Origin: an uncultured Cohaesibacter sp.
GTDB lineage: Bacteria > Pseudomonadota > Alphaproteobacteria > Rhizobiales > Cohaesibacteraceae
Direction: 5' to 3'
Length of the DNA: 64,000 bases
Assembly: GCF_963676485.1 (NCBI RefSeq)
Contig: NZ_OY781114.1
Location: 2,575,001 to 2,639,000, forward strand
Below are positions 17,379 to 26,884 of the stretch, piece by piece. Positions within the stretch are counted from its first letter, which is position 1, and each line of letters opens with the position of its first letter. The notes beneath the pieces are model-generated. The model was not told the origin of the DNA. It was given only the letters and a program-made list of their open reading frames with translations, and did no database searches. A program made the translations under genes and the position numbers.

Positions 17379-18257
17379 CTAGCGTGTCGGAATCGGAATC
17401 TCGCTGCGATAGTCGTAGAAGCCGCGATGTGTCTTGCGTCCCAGCCAACCGGCTTCGACATATTTCACCAGCAATGGACAGGGGCGGTATTTGCTGTCTG
17501 CCAATCCATCATAAAGCACCTGCATGACCGACAGGCAGGTGTCCAGACCGATAAAGTCGGCCAGTTCCAACGGACCCATGGGGTGGTTGGCGCCCAACCG
17601 CATGGCCGTGTCGATGGAATCCACGGTGCCAACCCCTTCATAGAGGGTATAAATGGCTTCGTTAATCATCGGAAGCAGAATACGGTTGACAATGAAGGCA
17701 GGGAAATCTTCTGAAACGGCAACGGTCTTGCCCAAGCTTTCAACGAATTTTTCCGAGATTCTGAAGGTTTTCTCGTCGGTTGCGATGCCGCGTACCAGTT
17801 CGATCAGCTTCATGACCGGTACAGGGCGCATGAAATGCATGCCGATGAACTGTTCGGCTCTGTCGGTGGCGGCCGCAAGGCGTGTGATGGAATAGGACGA
17901 GCTGTTGGACGCAATGAGGGCTTCAGGCTTCAGGAATGGCGTGATGGATGCAAGAACCTTGCGCTTAGTTTCCTCATGTTCGGTAACCGCTTCGATAACC
18001 AGATCTACATCCGACATATTCTGTAGATCGAGCGTCGTGGTGATCTTGGCAAGTGCTGCCAGTTTCTGTCCGTCCGAAATGCGGCCCTTGGTCACCTGCC
18101 GGTCCAGATTGCTGGTGATTTCGGCAATGGCTTCATCGAGTCTTTCCTGATTGATGTCATTCAGGAGTACATCATAACCGGACAGACCGCAGACATGCGC
18201 AATACCGCTGCCCATTTGTCCGGCCCCAATGATACCAACTTTCTTGATTTCAGACAT
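17379..18257 (-). CDS. 3-hydroxybutyryl-CoA dehydrogenase
   Basis: This 292-residue NAD(P)-dependent enzyme oxidises or reduces 3-hydroxyacyl-CoA. Rossmann motif GIIGAGQMGSGIAHV is at the N-terminus. The catalytic region GMHFMRPVPVMKLIELVRG holds the active His, and RILLPMINEAIYTLYEG and GANHPMGPLELADFIGLD complete the family. The ATG at 18257 is chosen over a GTG four codons earlier, matching the usual length. It lies downstream of etfBA but is separated by a terminator. It can link to the C4 acyl-CoA steps at 25-33 kb. Confidence 0.92.
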   Translation of the reverse strand: MSEIKKVGIIGAGQMGSGIAHVCGLSGYDVLLNDINQERLDEAIAEITSNLDRQVTKGRISDGQKLAALAKITTTLDLQNMSDVDLVIEAVTEHEETKRKVLASITPFLKPEALIASNSSSYSITRLAAATDRAEQFIGMHFMRPVPVMKLIELVRGIATDEKTFRISEKFVESLGKTVAVSEDFPAFIVNRILLPMINEAIYTLYEGVGTVDSIDTAMRLGANHPMGPLELADFIGLDTCLSVMQVLYDGLADSKYRPCPLLVKYVEAGWLGRKTHRGFYDYRSEIPIPTR

Positions 18258-18593
18258 TTCACTGCTCACCGATTGCTCTGCTATGGGTCTCTGCTCGTTG
18301 ATCAGGCGGCTGGAAGATGCCTAAGGCATGGCCTCCAGATGGTCGGGCAAGTTTGGCAGATTGTGCAATGCTTCGCAAATGCAAATGAATGTATGGAATG
18401 GGTGCATCCAGAACGAAGTGCCTTTGCTCATGAAAAGTACGATCAAAGTCGGATAATTGTGCGCGGATATGGGGATAATTTGCCAGTCTCCTGATGCCGC
18501 TCATGAAAAATCCCGCACCCTTGGGAGGCGCGGGATGATGATTGGGCATTCCGGCTCGTTAACTGAGTAGGGCCAGTTTTCTTGCGCGCATGA
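18258..18593. other. 336-base spacer between the 3-hydroxybutyryl-CoA dehydrogenase gene and etfA
   Basis: No gene is seen. It holds the etfBA terminator at its right end and, to the left, room for a promoter of the dehydrogenase. I see no clear operator. Confidence 0.6.
18505..18536 (-). terminator. Terminator after etfA
   Basis: On the minus strand ATCCCGC and GCGGGAT (18510-18516 with 18530-18536) form a 7-bp stem, followed by TTTTTCA. Confidence 0.75.
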
Positions 18594-19523
18594 TCAGAGC
18601 GCTTTTTCAAGCTCTGGCAGAATGTCAAACAGATCGCCCACGATGCCATAATCGGCAACTTGGAAGATCGGTGCTTCTTCATCCTTGTTGATGGCAACGA
18701 TGACCTTGGAATCTTTCATGCCTGCCAGATGCTGGATGGCACCGGAGATGCCTGCCGCGATGTAAAGCTCGGGAGCCACTACTTTACCGGTCTGGCCAAC
18801 CTGCAGGTCGTTTGGTGCGTAGCCAGCATCAACGGCTGCGCGCGAAGCACCAATGGCAGCACCTAGCTTGTCGGCAATCGGTGTCAGAAGGCTGTTGAAC
18901 TGGTCTTCAGACGCTAGACCGCGGCCTCCTGCGATGATGGCGCGGGCGTTTGCAAGCTCGGGACGATCCGAGGTGGAAAGCTCTTCGCTCACGAAGGTCG
19001 TGGTGTCGGGCGCGTCCGCTGCAGGGACGCTTTCGATGGCGGCAGAGCCATCAGATGCCGCGGCTGCAAAGTTGGCGGTCCGCACCGTCACGACCTTTTT
19101 GCTGTCGGCGCTTTTAACGGTCTGGATGGCATTGCCAGCATAGGTCGGGCGCTCGAAAGTGTCGGCCGAGATAATCTTCGTGACTTCGGAAAGCTGCATG
19201 ACGTCGAGCAGAGCGGCAACACGCGGCATGAAGTTCTTGCCAATGGAGGTGGCCGGAGCCACGATTGCATCATACTTATCAGCCATCGCAACAACCTGTG
19301 CAGACAGGGCTTCAGCAATATGGTGACCAAGGGCATCGCTTTCGGCAACCAAAATCCTGGCTGCACCGCTCAGCTTGGCTGCTTCTTCGGCTGCTGCTGC
19401 ACAGTTCTTGCCAGCGATCAGGATGTCCACGTCGCCGCCCAGTTGGAGTGCTGCGCTCAGGGCCTTCGCCGTGGCGTCATTCAAAGCCGCGTTGTTATGT
19501 TCGGCAATCAGAAGGGTTGTCAT
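18594..19523 (-). CDS. etfA: Electron transfer flavoprotein alpha subunit
   Basis: The 309-residue subunit binds FAD and takes electrons from acyl-CoA dehydrogenases for ETF:quinone oxidoreductase. The C-terminal FAD domain has [47 protein letters not shown] and the final [13 protein letters not shown]. The ATG at 19523 follows GAGGAGATA. It lies 21 bases after etfB, so one operon is likely. The methylsuccinyl-CoA dehydrogenase in this window is a plausible electron donor. Confidence 0.95.
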   Translation of the reverse strand: MTTLLIAEHNNAALNDATAKALSAALQLGGDVDILIAGKNCAAAAEEAAKLSGAARILVAESDALGHHIAEALSAQVVAMADKYDAIVAPATSIGKNFMPRVAALLDVMQLSEVTKIISADTFERPTYAGNAIQTVKSADSKKVVTVRTANFAAAASDGSAAIESVPAADAPDTTTFVSEELSTSDRPELANARAIIAGGRGLASEDQFNSLLTPIADKLGAAIGASRAAVDAGYAPNDLQVGQTGKVVAPELYIAAGISGAIQHLAGMKDSKVIVAINKDEEAPIFQVADYGIVGDLFDILPELEKAL

Positions 19524-19544
19524 AATCTATCTCCTCACTTTGCC

Positions 19545-20294
19545 TTAAAGCACGCTGGCTTCGTTTTTCAGTTTGTCGACCAGTTCGGCCACGCTCTCAA
19601 CCTTGATGCCTGCCTTGCGGGCTTCTGGCTCTGCGGTGGAAAGCACTTCAAGACGTGGTGCGATGTCAACGCCATAGTCAGCGGCGTCTTTCGTTTCAAG
19701 CGGCTTTTTCTTGGCCTTCATGATGTTTGGCAGAGAGGCATAGCGCGGTTCGTTGAGGCGCAAGTCTGCGGTCATCACGGCAGGCAGCTTGATCTCGACA
19801 TTCTGCAGACCACCGTCGATTTCACGGATCACTTTGGCAACGTCGCCTTCGACCTTGATGCCCGAAGCAAAGGCTCCCTGACCCCAGCCCAGAAGAGCAG
19901 AGAGCATCTGGCCTGTCTGGTTTGCATCATCATCAATGGCCTGTTTGCCCAGGATGACCATGCCGGGTTGCTCTTCTTCCACAACGGCCTTGAGCAGTTT
20001 GGCAACACCTAAAGGTTCGACGGTTGAGTCCGTCTTGATGAGGATGGCGCGGTCAGCCCCCATGGCCAGGCCGGTGCGCAGGGTTTCCTGCGCCTGTTGT
20101 ACGCCAATGGAGACAACAACGATCTCGCTTGCCACGCCGGCTTCCTTCAGGCGCACGGCTTCCTCTACCGCGATTTCATCAAACGGGTTCATGGACATTT
20201 TGACATTGGCCAGATCGACACCAGTGCCATCGGCCTTGACGCGGATTTTGACGTTGTAATCGACAACCCGTTTGACGGGTACAAGGATCTTCAT
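19545..20294 (-). CDS. etfB: Electron transfer flavoprotein beta subunit
   Basis: The 249-residue AMP-binding partner of EtfA starts [19 protein letters not shown] and has [33 protein letters not shown] and the [25 protein letters not shown] recognition loop. The ATG at 20294 has GGAGAATTAATCC before it. It is first in the etfBA operon. Confidence 0.96.
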   Translation of the reverse strand: MKILVPVKRVVDYNVKIRVKADGTGVDLANVKMSMNPFDEIAVEEAVRLKEAGVASEIVVVSIGVQQAQETLRTGLAMGADRAILIKTDSTVEPLGVAKLLKAVVEEEQPGMVILGKQAIDDDANQTGQMLSALLGWGQGAFASGIKVEGDVAKVIREIDGGLQNVEIKLPAVMTADLRLNEPRYASLPNIMKAKKKPLETKDAADYGVDIAPRLEVLSTAEPEARKAGIKVESVAELVDKLKNEASVL

Positions 20295-20644
20295 GGATTA
20301 ATTCTCCCATGTGAACCGGCATCAGGCCGGCTCAATTGACTTGAGCGTTGTGCTAGAGAGCGGGCTTTGGCTCGCCTGCGAGCGCCTTGGAGTCTTTGTG
20401 CTCCGCTATGCCGTCCCTGCTGTTTGAGGCCCACGAGATCAAATTCTGATGTCTTGGGATTTCAGAAAATTGATCACAGATATTATTGGGCTGACATTAT
20501 TTGGAAAAGACCATCCAATATCAGCGGATAAATTGGTTTGTTCCTGATCGGGGAGGACGGTAATGGCAGCTTTTCGGCCTGTCAACAATCCGTCAGTCTG
20601 AGACGCATGAGTTTCTGTCATGGTCCTTCAACCTTTGGGTAATT
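20295..20644. other. 350-base spacer upstream of etfB
   Basis: No credible gene is present. A GCTCGC-CT-GCGAGC hairpin sits near 20370. It must contain the etfBA promoter; none is clear by eye. Confidence 0.5.
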
Positions 20645-21334
20645 TCACGTAGCGCGCTGGAACAGGGGAACCGATTTTCGCTTCATAAAGGGGATAAGAA
20701 GGGCCCCTGTAATCGCTCCCCCAACATGGGCCCACCAGGCAACGGTGGTCTCTGTGCTGGTCAGCGAGTTGAAAAGTTGCAGCCCGAGCCAGGCGCCGAG
20801 GCAATAGAGTGCGGGAATCGGAAGGGGAATGCGTCCGAGAATCAAAATCCAGACGCGCACATCCGGGTGCAGCAAGAGATAGGCAGCAATGATACCCGCC
20901 GTGGCACCAGAGGCGCCGATGAGCGGCACAGGTGATCCCCAGTTGGCCAATGCATGCAGAAGAGCGGCCCCTGCGGCGCAAAGGCAATAAAACACAAGAA
21001 AGCGGGCATGGCCCATTGCGTCTTCGATATTGTCGCCAAAGACCCAGAGAAAGGCCATGTTGCCGATGAGATGCATCCAGCCGCCATGCAGAAAGGCATA
21101 GGATATGAAATTGCTCCAATGCACCGCAGATGTTGCGCCCAGCAGGTCGGGGGATTGCGATAGCAAGCTGCCCGGAATAAGTCCGTAGGACAGGGCGAAT
21201 CTCTGCAGCATTTGGCCATCCCCCGCGCCACCACTGATCAGAAAGACCACAAGGTTGGCAAGGATGAGACCGAGCGTGACATATTGCCAACGAACATAGT
21301 GAAGGGCATTTCTGTCATGCAATGGAATAAACAT
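20645..21334 (-). CDS. Rhomboid-family intramembrane serine protease
   Basis: The 229-residue protein has about six transmembrane segments. The catalytic Ser is in IGASGATAG after residue 120, and a later WWAHVGGA supplies the His of the Ser-His dyad. A HGGWMHLIGNMAFLWVFG block, typical of rhomboids, is in the first half. It cleaves substrates within the membrane; the substrate is unknown. It lies directly downstream of the adenosyltransferase. Confidence 0.93.
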   Translation of the reverse strand: MFIPLHDRNALHYVRWQYVTLGLILANLVVFLISGGAGDGQMLQRFALSYGLIPGSLLSQSPDLLGATSAVHWSNFISYAFLHGGWMHLIGNMAFLWVFGDNIEDAMGHARFLVFYCLCAAGAALLHALANWGSPVPLIGASGATAGIIAAYLLLHPDVRVWILILGRIPLPIPALYCLGAWLGLQLFNSLTSTETTVAWWAHVGGAITGALLIPFMKRKSVPLFQRAT

Positions 21335-21416
21335 GGCTGTCGTGCCTCCCTCATGGACCTTGCCGATCTGCCCTGTCGCCTGCGGCGTCTCTCACGTGCC
21401 TTTCAGGTCATGCTTC

Positions 21417-21995
21417 TTAACGGTTTTGTCCGGGAACCCAGAGAACATCTGCGGTGCCCTTGTCGTTGGTCCAACGGGCCGCAACAAAGAAGAAGTCGGA
21501 TAGGCGGTTGAGATATTGGATCGCTGCGGCGGATACGGGTTCGCTTTCTTCGGCGGCCAAGGCTGTTACCAGCCTTTCGGCGCGACGCGAAACCGTGCGG
21601 GCATAATGCAAATAAGCCGAGGCTCTGGTGCCGCCGGGCAGGATGAAGCTTTTGAGAGGTTCGAGATCCTTGTTCAACAGGTCGATCTGCTTTTCAAGGC
21701 GCTCGACCTGGCTGGCGATGATCCGCAGGGGCTCATAGTCGAGCTTTTCGCCGCTATCAGGGGTGCAGAGATCGGCCCCCAGATCAAACAGGTCGTTCTG
21801 GATCTGGGAAAGCATTTGATCAAGCTCAGGGCAGTCTGCTGTCTCAAGCCGTGCCAGTCCGACAATCGAGTTCGTTTCGTCAACTGTACCGTAGGCTTCA
21901 ACACGTAAATCATGTTTGGCGCGGCGTTCGCCTGTGCCAAGCATGGTTGTTCCCTTGTCGCCTGTGCGCGTGTAGATTTTGTTGAGACGAACCAT
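21417..21995 (-). CDS. ATP:cob(I)alamin adenosyltransferase (PduO type)
   Basis: The 192-residue enzyme makes adenosylcobalamin, cofactor of mutases such as the ethylmalonyl-CoA mutase at 30.8 kb. The N-terminal ATP site reads YTRTGDKGTTML, and the catalytic region includes YGTVDETNS, LPGGTRASAYLHYARTVSRRAERL and LNRLSDFFFVAARW. The length fits the PduO class. It and the twin-helix protein upstream are commonly paired in Hyphomicrobiales. Confidence 0.93.
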   Translation of the reverse strand: MVRLNKIYTRTGDKGTTMLGTGERRAKHDLRVEAYGTVDETNSIVGLARLETADCPELDQMLSQIQNDLFDLGADLCTPDSGEKLDYEPLRIIASQVERLEKQIDLLNKDLEPLKSFILPGGTRASAYLHYARTVSRRAERLVTALAAEESEPVSAAAIQYLNRLSDFFFVAARWTNDKGTADVLWVPGQNR

Positions 21996-22092
21996 CGAAG
22001 ATCTTTCCGTTTCTGGCTATGGGATTACGGCGCTGTCACGAACGAGGCGCGCCGCTGACTGAGATAGAGGCACCTGATTGATTGTGTCGGCA

Positions 22093-22128
22093 CAAACAAA
22101 AAATGCGCCTGATGTGATGTCAGACGCA
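22093..22128 (-). terminator. Terminator downstream of the PagL-like gene
   Basis: On the minus strand TGCGTCTGA pairs with TCAGGCGCA (22104-22128, one mismatch) and is followed by TTTTTTGTTT. Confidence 0.7.
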
Positions 22129-22214
22129 CTTTAAATGGTTCCTGATCAGAAGCAAGATGACGGATTGTCAATCTTTGGGCTTCTAGCGGGCCCTGATTTC
22201 GGGCCGTTGGCTCA

Positions 22215-22778
22215 TCAGAATTTATATCCGACGCGTGCGCCGACATTGGTCAAGCCATGGTTCCAGTTGCCCAGACCGGCATTGGAGCTGTGCTCAACGG
22301 TCAGCATCACGCGGATGCGATCATAGTCCATGCCGATGGAGGCCGATTCGTGGAACAGAGCGCGGGTGCCCAGAGGCTCACGGTCAGAGTCGGTGTTGTT
22401 CAGCTTGCCGTCATGGACCATACCGCCGAAGCTGCCTTCAACGAAAACAGGGCCGTAGACAGGGAAGAGCCAACTGAAGCCAGCATAACCGTAAGAGGTC
22501 TTGCCATCTGTGTTAAGGGACGCACCGATATGAGGACGCGGTGTCAGAAAACGTTGCCAAACCGAGGCATCATCAGCCGGAGTGCCGAAGGCGTTGAAGA
22601 GAACTTCCGCCTGCAGATCAACCGTACCATCTTCGCGACGGGTTGCATCATGTGCCATGACGCCCATGCGGAGTTCGCTGAGAAAGCCCATATTGCCCGG
22701 TGCGGAATAGTCGGCTGCGTTGGCTGCGCCAGCTGCACAGGTGAGCATTAGTGCTGAAATAAGAGTGGCATGTTTCAT
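22215..22778 (-). CDS. PagL-like lipid A 3-O-deacylase / outer-membrane beta-barrel
   Basis: The 187-residue protein has a signal peptide ending AANAADYS. The remainder is beta-strand rich with alternating aromatic residues, ending in GARVGYKF as outer-membrane barrels do. VEHSSNAGLG near the C-terminus matches the PagL His-Ser active-site stretch. PagL removes an acyl chain from lipid A. The ATG at 22778 gives a normal signal sequence; 11 codons upstream in frame are possible. Confidence 0.75.
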   Translation of the reverse strand: MKHATLISALMLTCAAGAANAADYSAPGNMGFLSELRMGVMAHDATRREDGTVDLQAEVLFNAFGTPADDASVWQRFLTPRPHIGASLNTDGKTSYGYAGFSWLFPVYGPVFVEGSFGGMVHDGKLNNTDSDREPLGTRALFHESASIGMDYDRIRVMLTVEHSSNAGLGNWNHGLTNVGARVGYKF

Positions 22779-22921
22779 GCAATTCGTCCAAGGCAAAGGT
22801 TTTGTTTTCATATCTTTAGCCTAAGCAAGCCTTGGATGTCACCCGAAATCGGGAAATTTTTGCCTGAATACAGGCTTCTTCAGGATGGCGTGTCGTTTTG
22901 GTCACAGGGGCGTGTTGCCCC

Positions 22922-23110
22922 CTATTGCAGGAAGTACATACTCGCCATGACAATAACGATGGCCAGAAGCTGCAACAGAACACGCCAGCGCATCAGCCTT
23001 TGCGAGCGATTCGGGTTGCTGCCGCGCATCATATTGACAAGACCTGCCACCAGAATGAGAGCAACAGCGAGTAGCGCGATGGGAACTAGAACGGGTAATA
23101 TCGAGGACAT
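22922..23110 (-). CDS. Twin-transmembrane (HIG1-like) small protein
   Basis: This 62-residue membrane protein has two hydrophobic helices (PVLVPIALLAVALILVAGLV and VLLQLLAIVIVMASMYFL) joined by a basic loop, NMMRGSNPNRSQRLMRWR. That is the alphaproteobacterial twin-transmembrane family, related to HIG1-domain proteins. Its function is not established. The ATG at 23110 is preceded by GGAGTGCAGC. Confidence 0.8.
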   Translation of the reverse strand: MSSILPVLVPIALLAVALILVAGLVNMMRGSNPNRSQRLMRWRVLLQLLAIVIVMASMYFLQ

Positions 23111-23196
23111 GCTGCACTCCTGGCTTGGGGATAAGCAACATGCGCGTATCTTCTATTTTGCTGGATGCTGCCATGCCGCCCAATGCGTTGGTCATT

Positions 23197-23229
23197 GCCT
23201 CTCTTGTGCTCCTTGTAGGAAAGAGAGGC
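23197..23229. other. Perfect 9-bp stem-loop upstream of the twin-helix gene
   Basis: GCCTCTCTT (23197-23205) and AAGAGAGGC (23221-23229) pair across a 15-base loop. There is no T-run, so it may be a leader structure or weak terminator after the SDR gene. Confidence 0.4.
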
Positions 23230-23313
23230 GCTTACAAGGGCTTGTGTGGGCAGTTTAGCAGGCAGGCATAAGAGCAGGAAAGGTGCCCCATACTGAACTT
23301 TGGTTGGTCGGGC

Positions 23314-24144
23314 TCAATCACCATAGGCGCGCAAAAAAGCATCGAGCGCTCTTGTCGGCATAAAACGCCGCATGAAATTCATGATGTATGTCGGCACAGT
23401 CACCATGTAGCGGGGTTTGGGTTTGCTATCATATAGGGCATGGTGCAGCTTCTTGTAGACCGCTTCTGGCGGCAGCTCGAACTTGCCTGGCGCGTCGGAT
23501 GCCATGGCCTTGAGGCGGTTCCTATAGCGGTCGCGATAGACGGATTTTTCGGTGTCGACTGTCTTGATGAAATTCAGGCGGGCATTTTCGCGAAACTGGC
23601 TGGTGATCGGCCCGGGCTGGATCAGCGAAATGGAAATGTTGCTGCCGTGCATTTCAATGCGCATGGTGTCGGTCAGGCCTTCAAGGGCATATTTGGAGGC
23701 CACATAGGCGCCGCGGAAGGCCAGACCGGTGAGCGCGAGAACCGAGGAACAATGAATGATCCGGCCGTATCCCTGACGCCGCATGACGGGAATGATCTGT
23801 CGGGTGAGTTCGTGCCAGCCAAACAGGTTGGCCTCGAACTGGGCGCGCAGAACATCCGTTGTAAGGTCCTCAACAGCACCGGCTTGCCCATAGGCACCAT
23901 TGTTGAACAGGGCATCGAGTTTGCCGCCGGTATGGTTCAGAACCGCTTCCACGCAGGCCTTGATCGACTGATCGTCAGCATAGTCCATGTAAATGGCTGT
24001 GAGGCCTTCACTCCTCAGTGCCTCTATGTCTTCGCTCTTGCGTGCGGTGGCAAAAACCTGCCAGCCCTCTGCATGGAGTTTCAGAGCACAGTGGCGTCCG
24101 ATGCCGGTTGAACAACCGGTGATAAGGATAGATTGCTGCATCAT
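23314..24144 (-). CDS. SDR-family NAD(P)-dependent oxidoreductase
   Basis: The 276-residue classical short-chain dehydrogenase has ITGCSTGIGRH at the nucleotide site, NNGAYGQ, and the catalytic Ser in IIHCSSVLAL with Tyr and Lys in YVASKYALEGL. Substrate is not evident. It stands alone between the VOC gene and the twin-helix gene. Confidence 0.87.
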   Translation of the reverse strand: MMQQSILITGCSTGIGRHCALKLHAEGWQVFATARKSEDIEALRSEGLTAIYMDYADDQSIKACVEAVLNHTGGKLDALFNNGAYGQAGAVEDLTTDVLRAQFEANLFGWHELTRQIIPVMRRQGYGRIIHCSSVLALTGLAFRGAYVASKYALEGLTDTMRIEMHGSNISISLIQPGPITSQFRENARLNFIKTVDTEKSVYRDRYRNRLKAMASDAPGKFELPPEAVYKKLHHALYDSKPKPRYMVTVPTYIMNFMRRFMPTRALDAFLRAYGD

Positions 24145-24285
24145 GCTGATATTCTCATACTTTATGAGTATAAAGGTTTAGCAGACACAACGGAAAAGAA
24201 AAGGGCAGATCACGACAGGGTCATATCGAGGCGTGGATAAGATAGGTAGTTATTCATATATGTTGGTTTGGTCTTTACCCGCCTG

Positions 24286-24831
24286 TCATTCTCTTGGTGG
24301 CAGGGTGCGCATGGCTTCTTTCATGAAGTCACCGCGCCATTCTGGCCGACGGGCTTCTTCATTCTTCATTGCCTTTTTCCATCTCATATAAGCGCCGATC
24401 GAGGGTATGCGCGGGATATGGGCCAATTCCCAATGGATGCCGTTGATAGGATCGTCGAAAAAGACGGCATAGTAGCCCGGTGCGTAGAGACCATATTCGG
24501 CGGGTTTCTCTGTGACATTGACATTGTTGGGGGCAAGGAACTCGCTATAGAAGTCATCCACTTCCCTGCGGCCTTTTGCCCAAAGAGCCACATGGTGGAT
24601 ACCGGTCTTTCGGGCTTCGTGGTCGAGCTTGTCTCCGCTGCGGGCAGGCTGAAATCCGATGTAACTGTGCGGGATAGGAAAGCGGGCCATATAGTAGGTT
24701 GAGCGATACCCTACATCGAGTGTCCAGAAGCTCTTGTAACCAAGCCATCCGAACATCTTGTCATAGAAGGCAATCGAGTTTTCATAATCAAGGACCGAAA
24801 ATTCTACATGATTGATTCCGCGCCAGCGCAT
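24286..24831 (-). CDS. VOC-family (glyoxalase/dioxygenase fold) protein
   Basis: This 181-residue protein starts with a VOC beta-alpha-beta pattern (GINHVEFSVLDYENSIAFYDKMFGWLG), has a second repeat with HHVALWA, and ends in a PINGIHWELA segment that keeps the metal-type Glu. Possible metal ligands are the His in the first strand, His in HHVALWA and Glu in WELA. The reaction is unknown. It follows methylsuccinyl-CoA dehydrogenase on the same strand but after a strong hairpin. It is a possible epimerase of the pathway, but the sequence does not show that. Confidence 0.78.
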   Translation of the reverse strand: MRWRGINHVEFSVLDYENSIAFYDKMFGWLGYKSFWTLDVGYRSTYYMARFPIPHSYIGFQPARSGDKLDHEARKTGIHHVALWAKGRREVDDFYSEFLAPNNVNVTEKPAEYGLYAPGYYAVFFDDPINGIHWELAHIPRIPSIGAYMRWKKAMKNEEARRPEWRGDFMKEAMRTLPPRE

Positions 24832-24902
24832 GGGGTTGTTCTTTCCAAAGTTTGCAAGTCGGGGTTACCCTCTATATAGGATCTGACCTTGGAATTTTTA
24901 TG

Positions 24903-24948
24903 GCCAATGCAAAAAGGGAATTTAATCCCTTTTCCTTTTTGCATTGGC
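24903..24948. terminator. Two competing hairpins between mcd and the VOC gene
   Basis: GCCAATGCAAAAAGG (24903-24917) and CCTTTTTGCATTGGC (24934-24948) form a perfect 15-bp stem. Inside, AAAAGGGA (24912-24919) and TCCCTTTT (24926-24933) form another 8-bp stem that uses part of the same left arm. A terminator on either strand is likely. Confidence 0.75.
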
Positions 24949-24973
24949 ACCTTGCGCGCGGGTTTGGCGTTGA

Positions 24974-26659
24974 TCAGGTCTTGCTGTCCAGAAGGCGGCG
25001 TGCAATCACCTGCGCCTGAATTTCGCCTGCCCCTTCAAAGATGTTGAGAACGCGGGCGTCACACAAGACGCGGGAAATGGCATATTCCAGCGCGAAGCCG
25101 TTGCCGCCATGGATCTGCAAGGCGTTGTCGGCTGCGGCCCATGCCACGCGCGCGCCAAGCAGCTTGGCCATTCCCGCTTCCAGATCGCACCGCTTGTCAT
25201 GGTCTTTCTGGCGGGCTGAATAATAGGTGAGCTGACGGGCTACCATGATTTCAGCGGCCATCATGGCCAGCTTGTCGATCACGCGCGGGAAATTGATCAG
25301 TGACTTGCCGAACTGCACCCGCTCCTGTGCGTAGCGGAGGCCCAGATCGAGTGCGTTTTGTGCGACGCCAATGGCGCGGGCGGCGGTCTGGATGCGGGCG
25401 GCCTCGAAGGTTTGCATCAGCTGCTTGAAGCCTTGCCCTTCTTCCCCGCCCAGCAGATTTTCCTTGCTGACTTCGAAATTGTCGAAGGCAATGTCATATT
25501 CCTTCATGCCGCGATAGCCTAGGACTTCGATTTCGCCGCCATCCATGCCTTGCGCCGGGAAGGGATTGTCATCATCACCGCGCGGCTTTTCTGCCAGCAG
25601 CATGGAGAGCCCTTTGTAGCCGGCTTCGGCCGGATTGGTCCGCACCATCAAGGTCATCAGGTCTGCACGCACCGGATGAGTGATCCATGTCTTGTTGCCG
25701 GTCACCTTGTAGATGTCCCCGTCCAGAGTGGCGCGGGTCTTGAGGCTGGCAAGGTCCGATCCGGTGTTCGGCTCGGTGAAAACCGCAGTTGGCAGGATCT
25801 CGCCGGAGGCGATCAGCGGCAGCCATTTTTCCTTCTGTTCGTCGGAGCCGCCACACAGGATGAGTTCTGCGGCGATTTCGGAGCGGGTGCCAAGGGAGCC
25901 AACGCCGATGAAGGCGCGTGAGAGGGCTTCGGAAACCACGCACATGCTTTCCTTGCCAAGGCCCAAGCCACCATATTCTTCCGGAATGGTGAGGCCAAAG
26001 ACCCCCATTTCAGCCATTTGCTCAATGATTTCCATGGGGATATAGGCATCTTTGAGGTGCCATTCATGCGCATTGGGGGTGACTTCGCTCTCTGCAAAGC
26101 GGTTCATTTCATCGCGGAACGCTTCCATGGTTTCGTCAAGGCCAGCGTCGCCAAAGGAAGCAGCGCCTTCGGCAGCCTCCATAAGGGCGACGAGGCGGGT
26201 GCGGGTTTCCTTGGTGTTGCCTTCTGCCATGAGGCGCGCAATTTCCGGGCTTTGGGCGGCGGCGATGGCCTCGGCAGATACACCAAAATCGGAAAGACGC
26301 ACGATTTCGCCCTGCGTCATGGGAATGCCGCCGAAGATCTGCGCCAGATATTCAGCAAAAGCCAGACGGGTGACGAGAGATTCCATTTCGCCGTAGCGGC
26401 CTTCTTCGCTCATGGTCTTGCTATAGCCGCGCATTTCCTTGAGCGCTTCCACATAGGTGGCAAACCATGCAAGCCCGTGGGTGAGGCGCTGTTCGGCTTC
26501 TACCTTGCCGGATTTGACGCGGCCATCTTCGGCCACCTTTTCATAGACGATATCGACAAGGCTGTTGAGCAGGCTTTCGCAGGTGGCGACCGCGGCGTCC
26601 ATGTCGGACATCAATGTATCAGGAATGGCGATCGGCTGGGTCTCGATGGTCAAAGACAT
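24974..26659 (-). CDS. mcd: (2S)-Methylsuccinyl-CoA dehydrogenase (acyl-CoA dehydrogenase family)
   Basis: This 561-residue acyl-CoA dehydrogenase is longer than the usual 380-400 residues by an N-terminal extension of about 150 residues, as methylsuccinyl-CoA dehydrogenases have. The FAD domain has FGLTIPEEYGGLG, TAVFTEPNTGSDLAS and ITHPVRADLMT. The C-terminal part has RIQTAARAIGVAQNALDL, IHGGNGF and DARVLNIFEGAGEIQ. It would make mesaconyl-C1-CoA from methylsuccinyl-CoA. Assignment rests on its length and its position beside ccr and ecm. The ATG at 26659 follows GGGGGAGAAACC. Confidence 0.88.
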   Translation of the reverse strand: MSLTIETQPIAIPDTLMSDMDAAVATCESLLNSLVDIVYEKVAEDGRVKSGKVEAEQRLTHGLAWFATYVEALKEMRGYSKTMSEEGRYGEMESLVTRLAFAEYLAQIFGGIPMTQGEIVRLSDFGVSAEAIAAAQSPEIARLMAEGNTKETRTRLVALMEAAEGAASFGDAGLDETMEAFRDEMNRFAESEVTPNAHEWHLKDAYIPMEIIEQMAEMGVFGLTIPEEYGGLGLGKESMCVVSEALSRAFIGVGSLGTRSEIAAELILCGGSDEQKEKWLPLIASGEILPTAVFTEPNTGSDLASLKTRATLDGDIYKVTGNKTWITHPVRADLMTLMVRTNPAEAGYKGLSMLLAEKPRGDDDNPFPAQGMDGGEIEVLGYRGMKEYDIAFDNFEVSKENLLGGEEGQGFKQLMQTFEAARIQTAARAIGVAQNALDLGLRYAQERVQFGKSLINFPRVIDKLAMMAAEIMVARQLTYYSARQKDHDKRCDLEAGMAKLLGARVAWAAADNALQIHGGNGFALEYAISRVLCDARVLNIFEGAGEIQAQVIARRLLDSKT

Positions 26660-26884
26660 GGTTTCTCCCCCATTGATGCAATGTCTGGCCTGCCCATGAC
26701 CTTGTGCCGAAAAGGCGGTTCGGGCAGGAAGACGGGTGCAATCAAACTCTTTTATGTTGCAGTGCACATTGAAGGGCAAGGGCCATATTTGCAATAAGCC
26801 AAAGGGGTAAGGCGCCAGAGACGTTCGTCGGATATGTTGCGGTGCACACTACTTTTGTCGCAGGCTTTGCCACCGCATCAGCCA

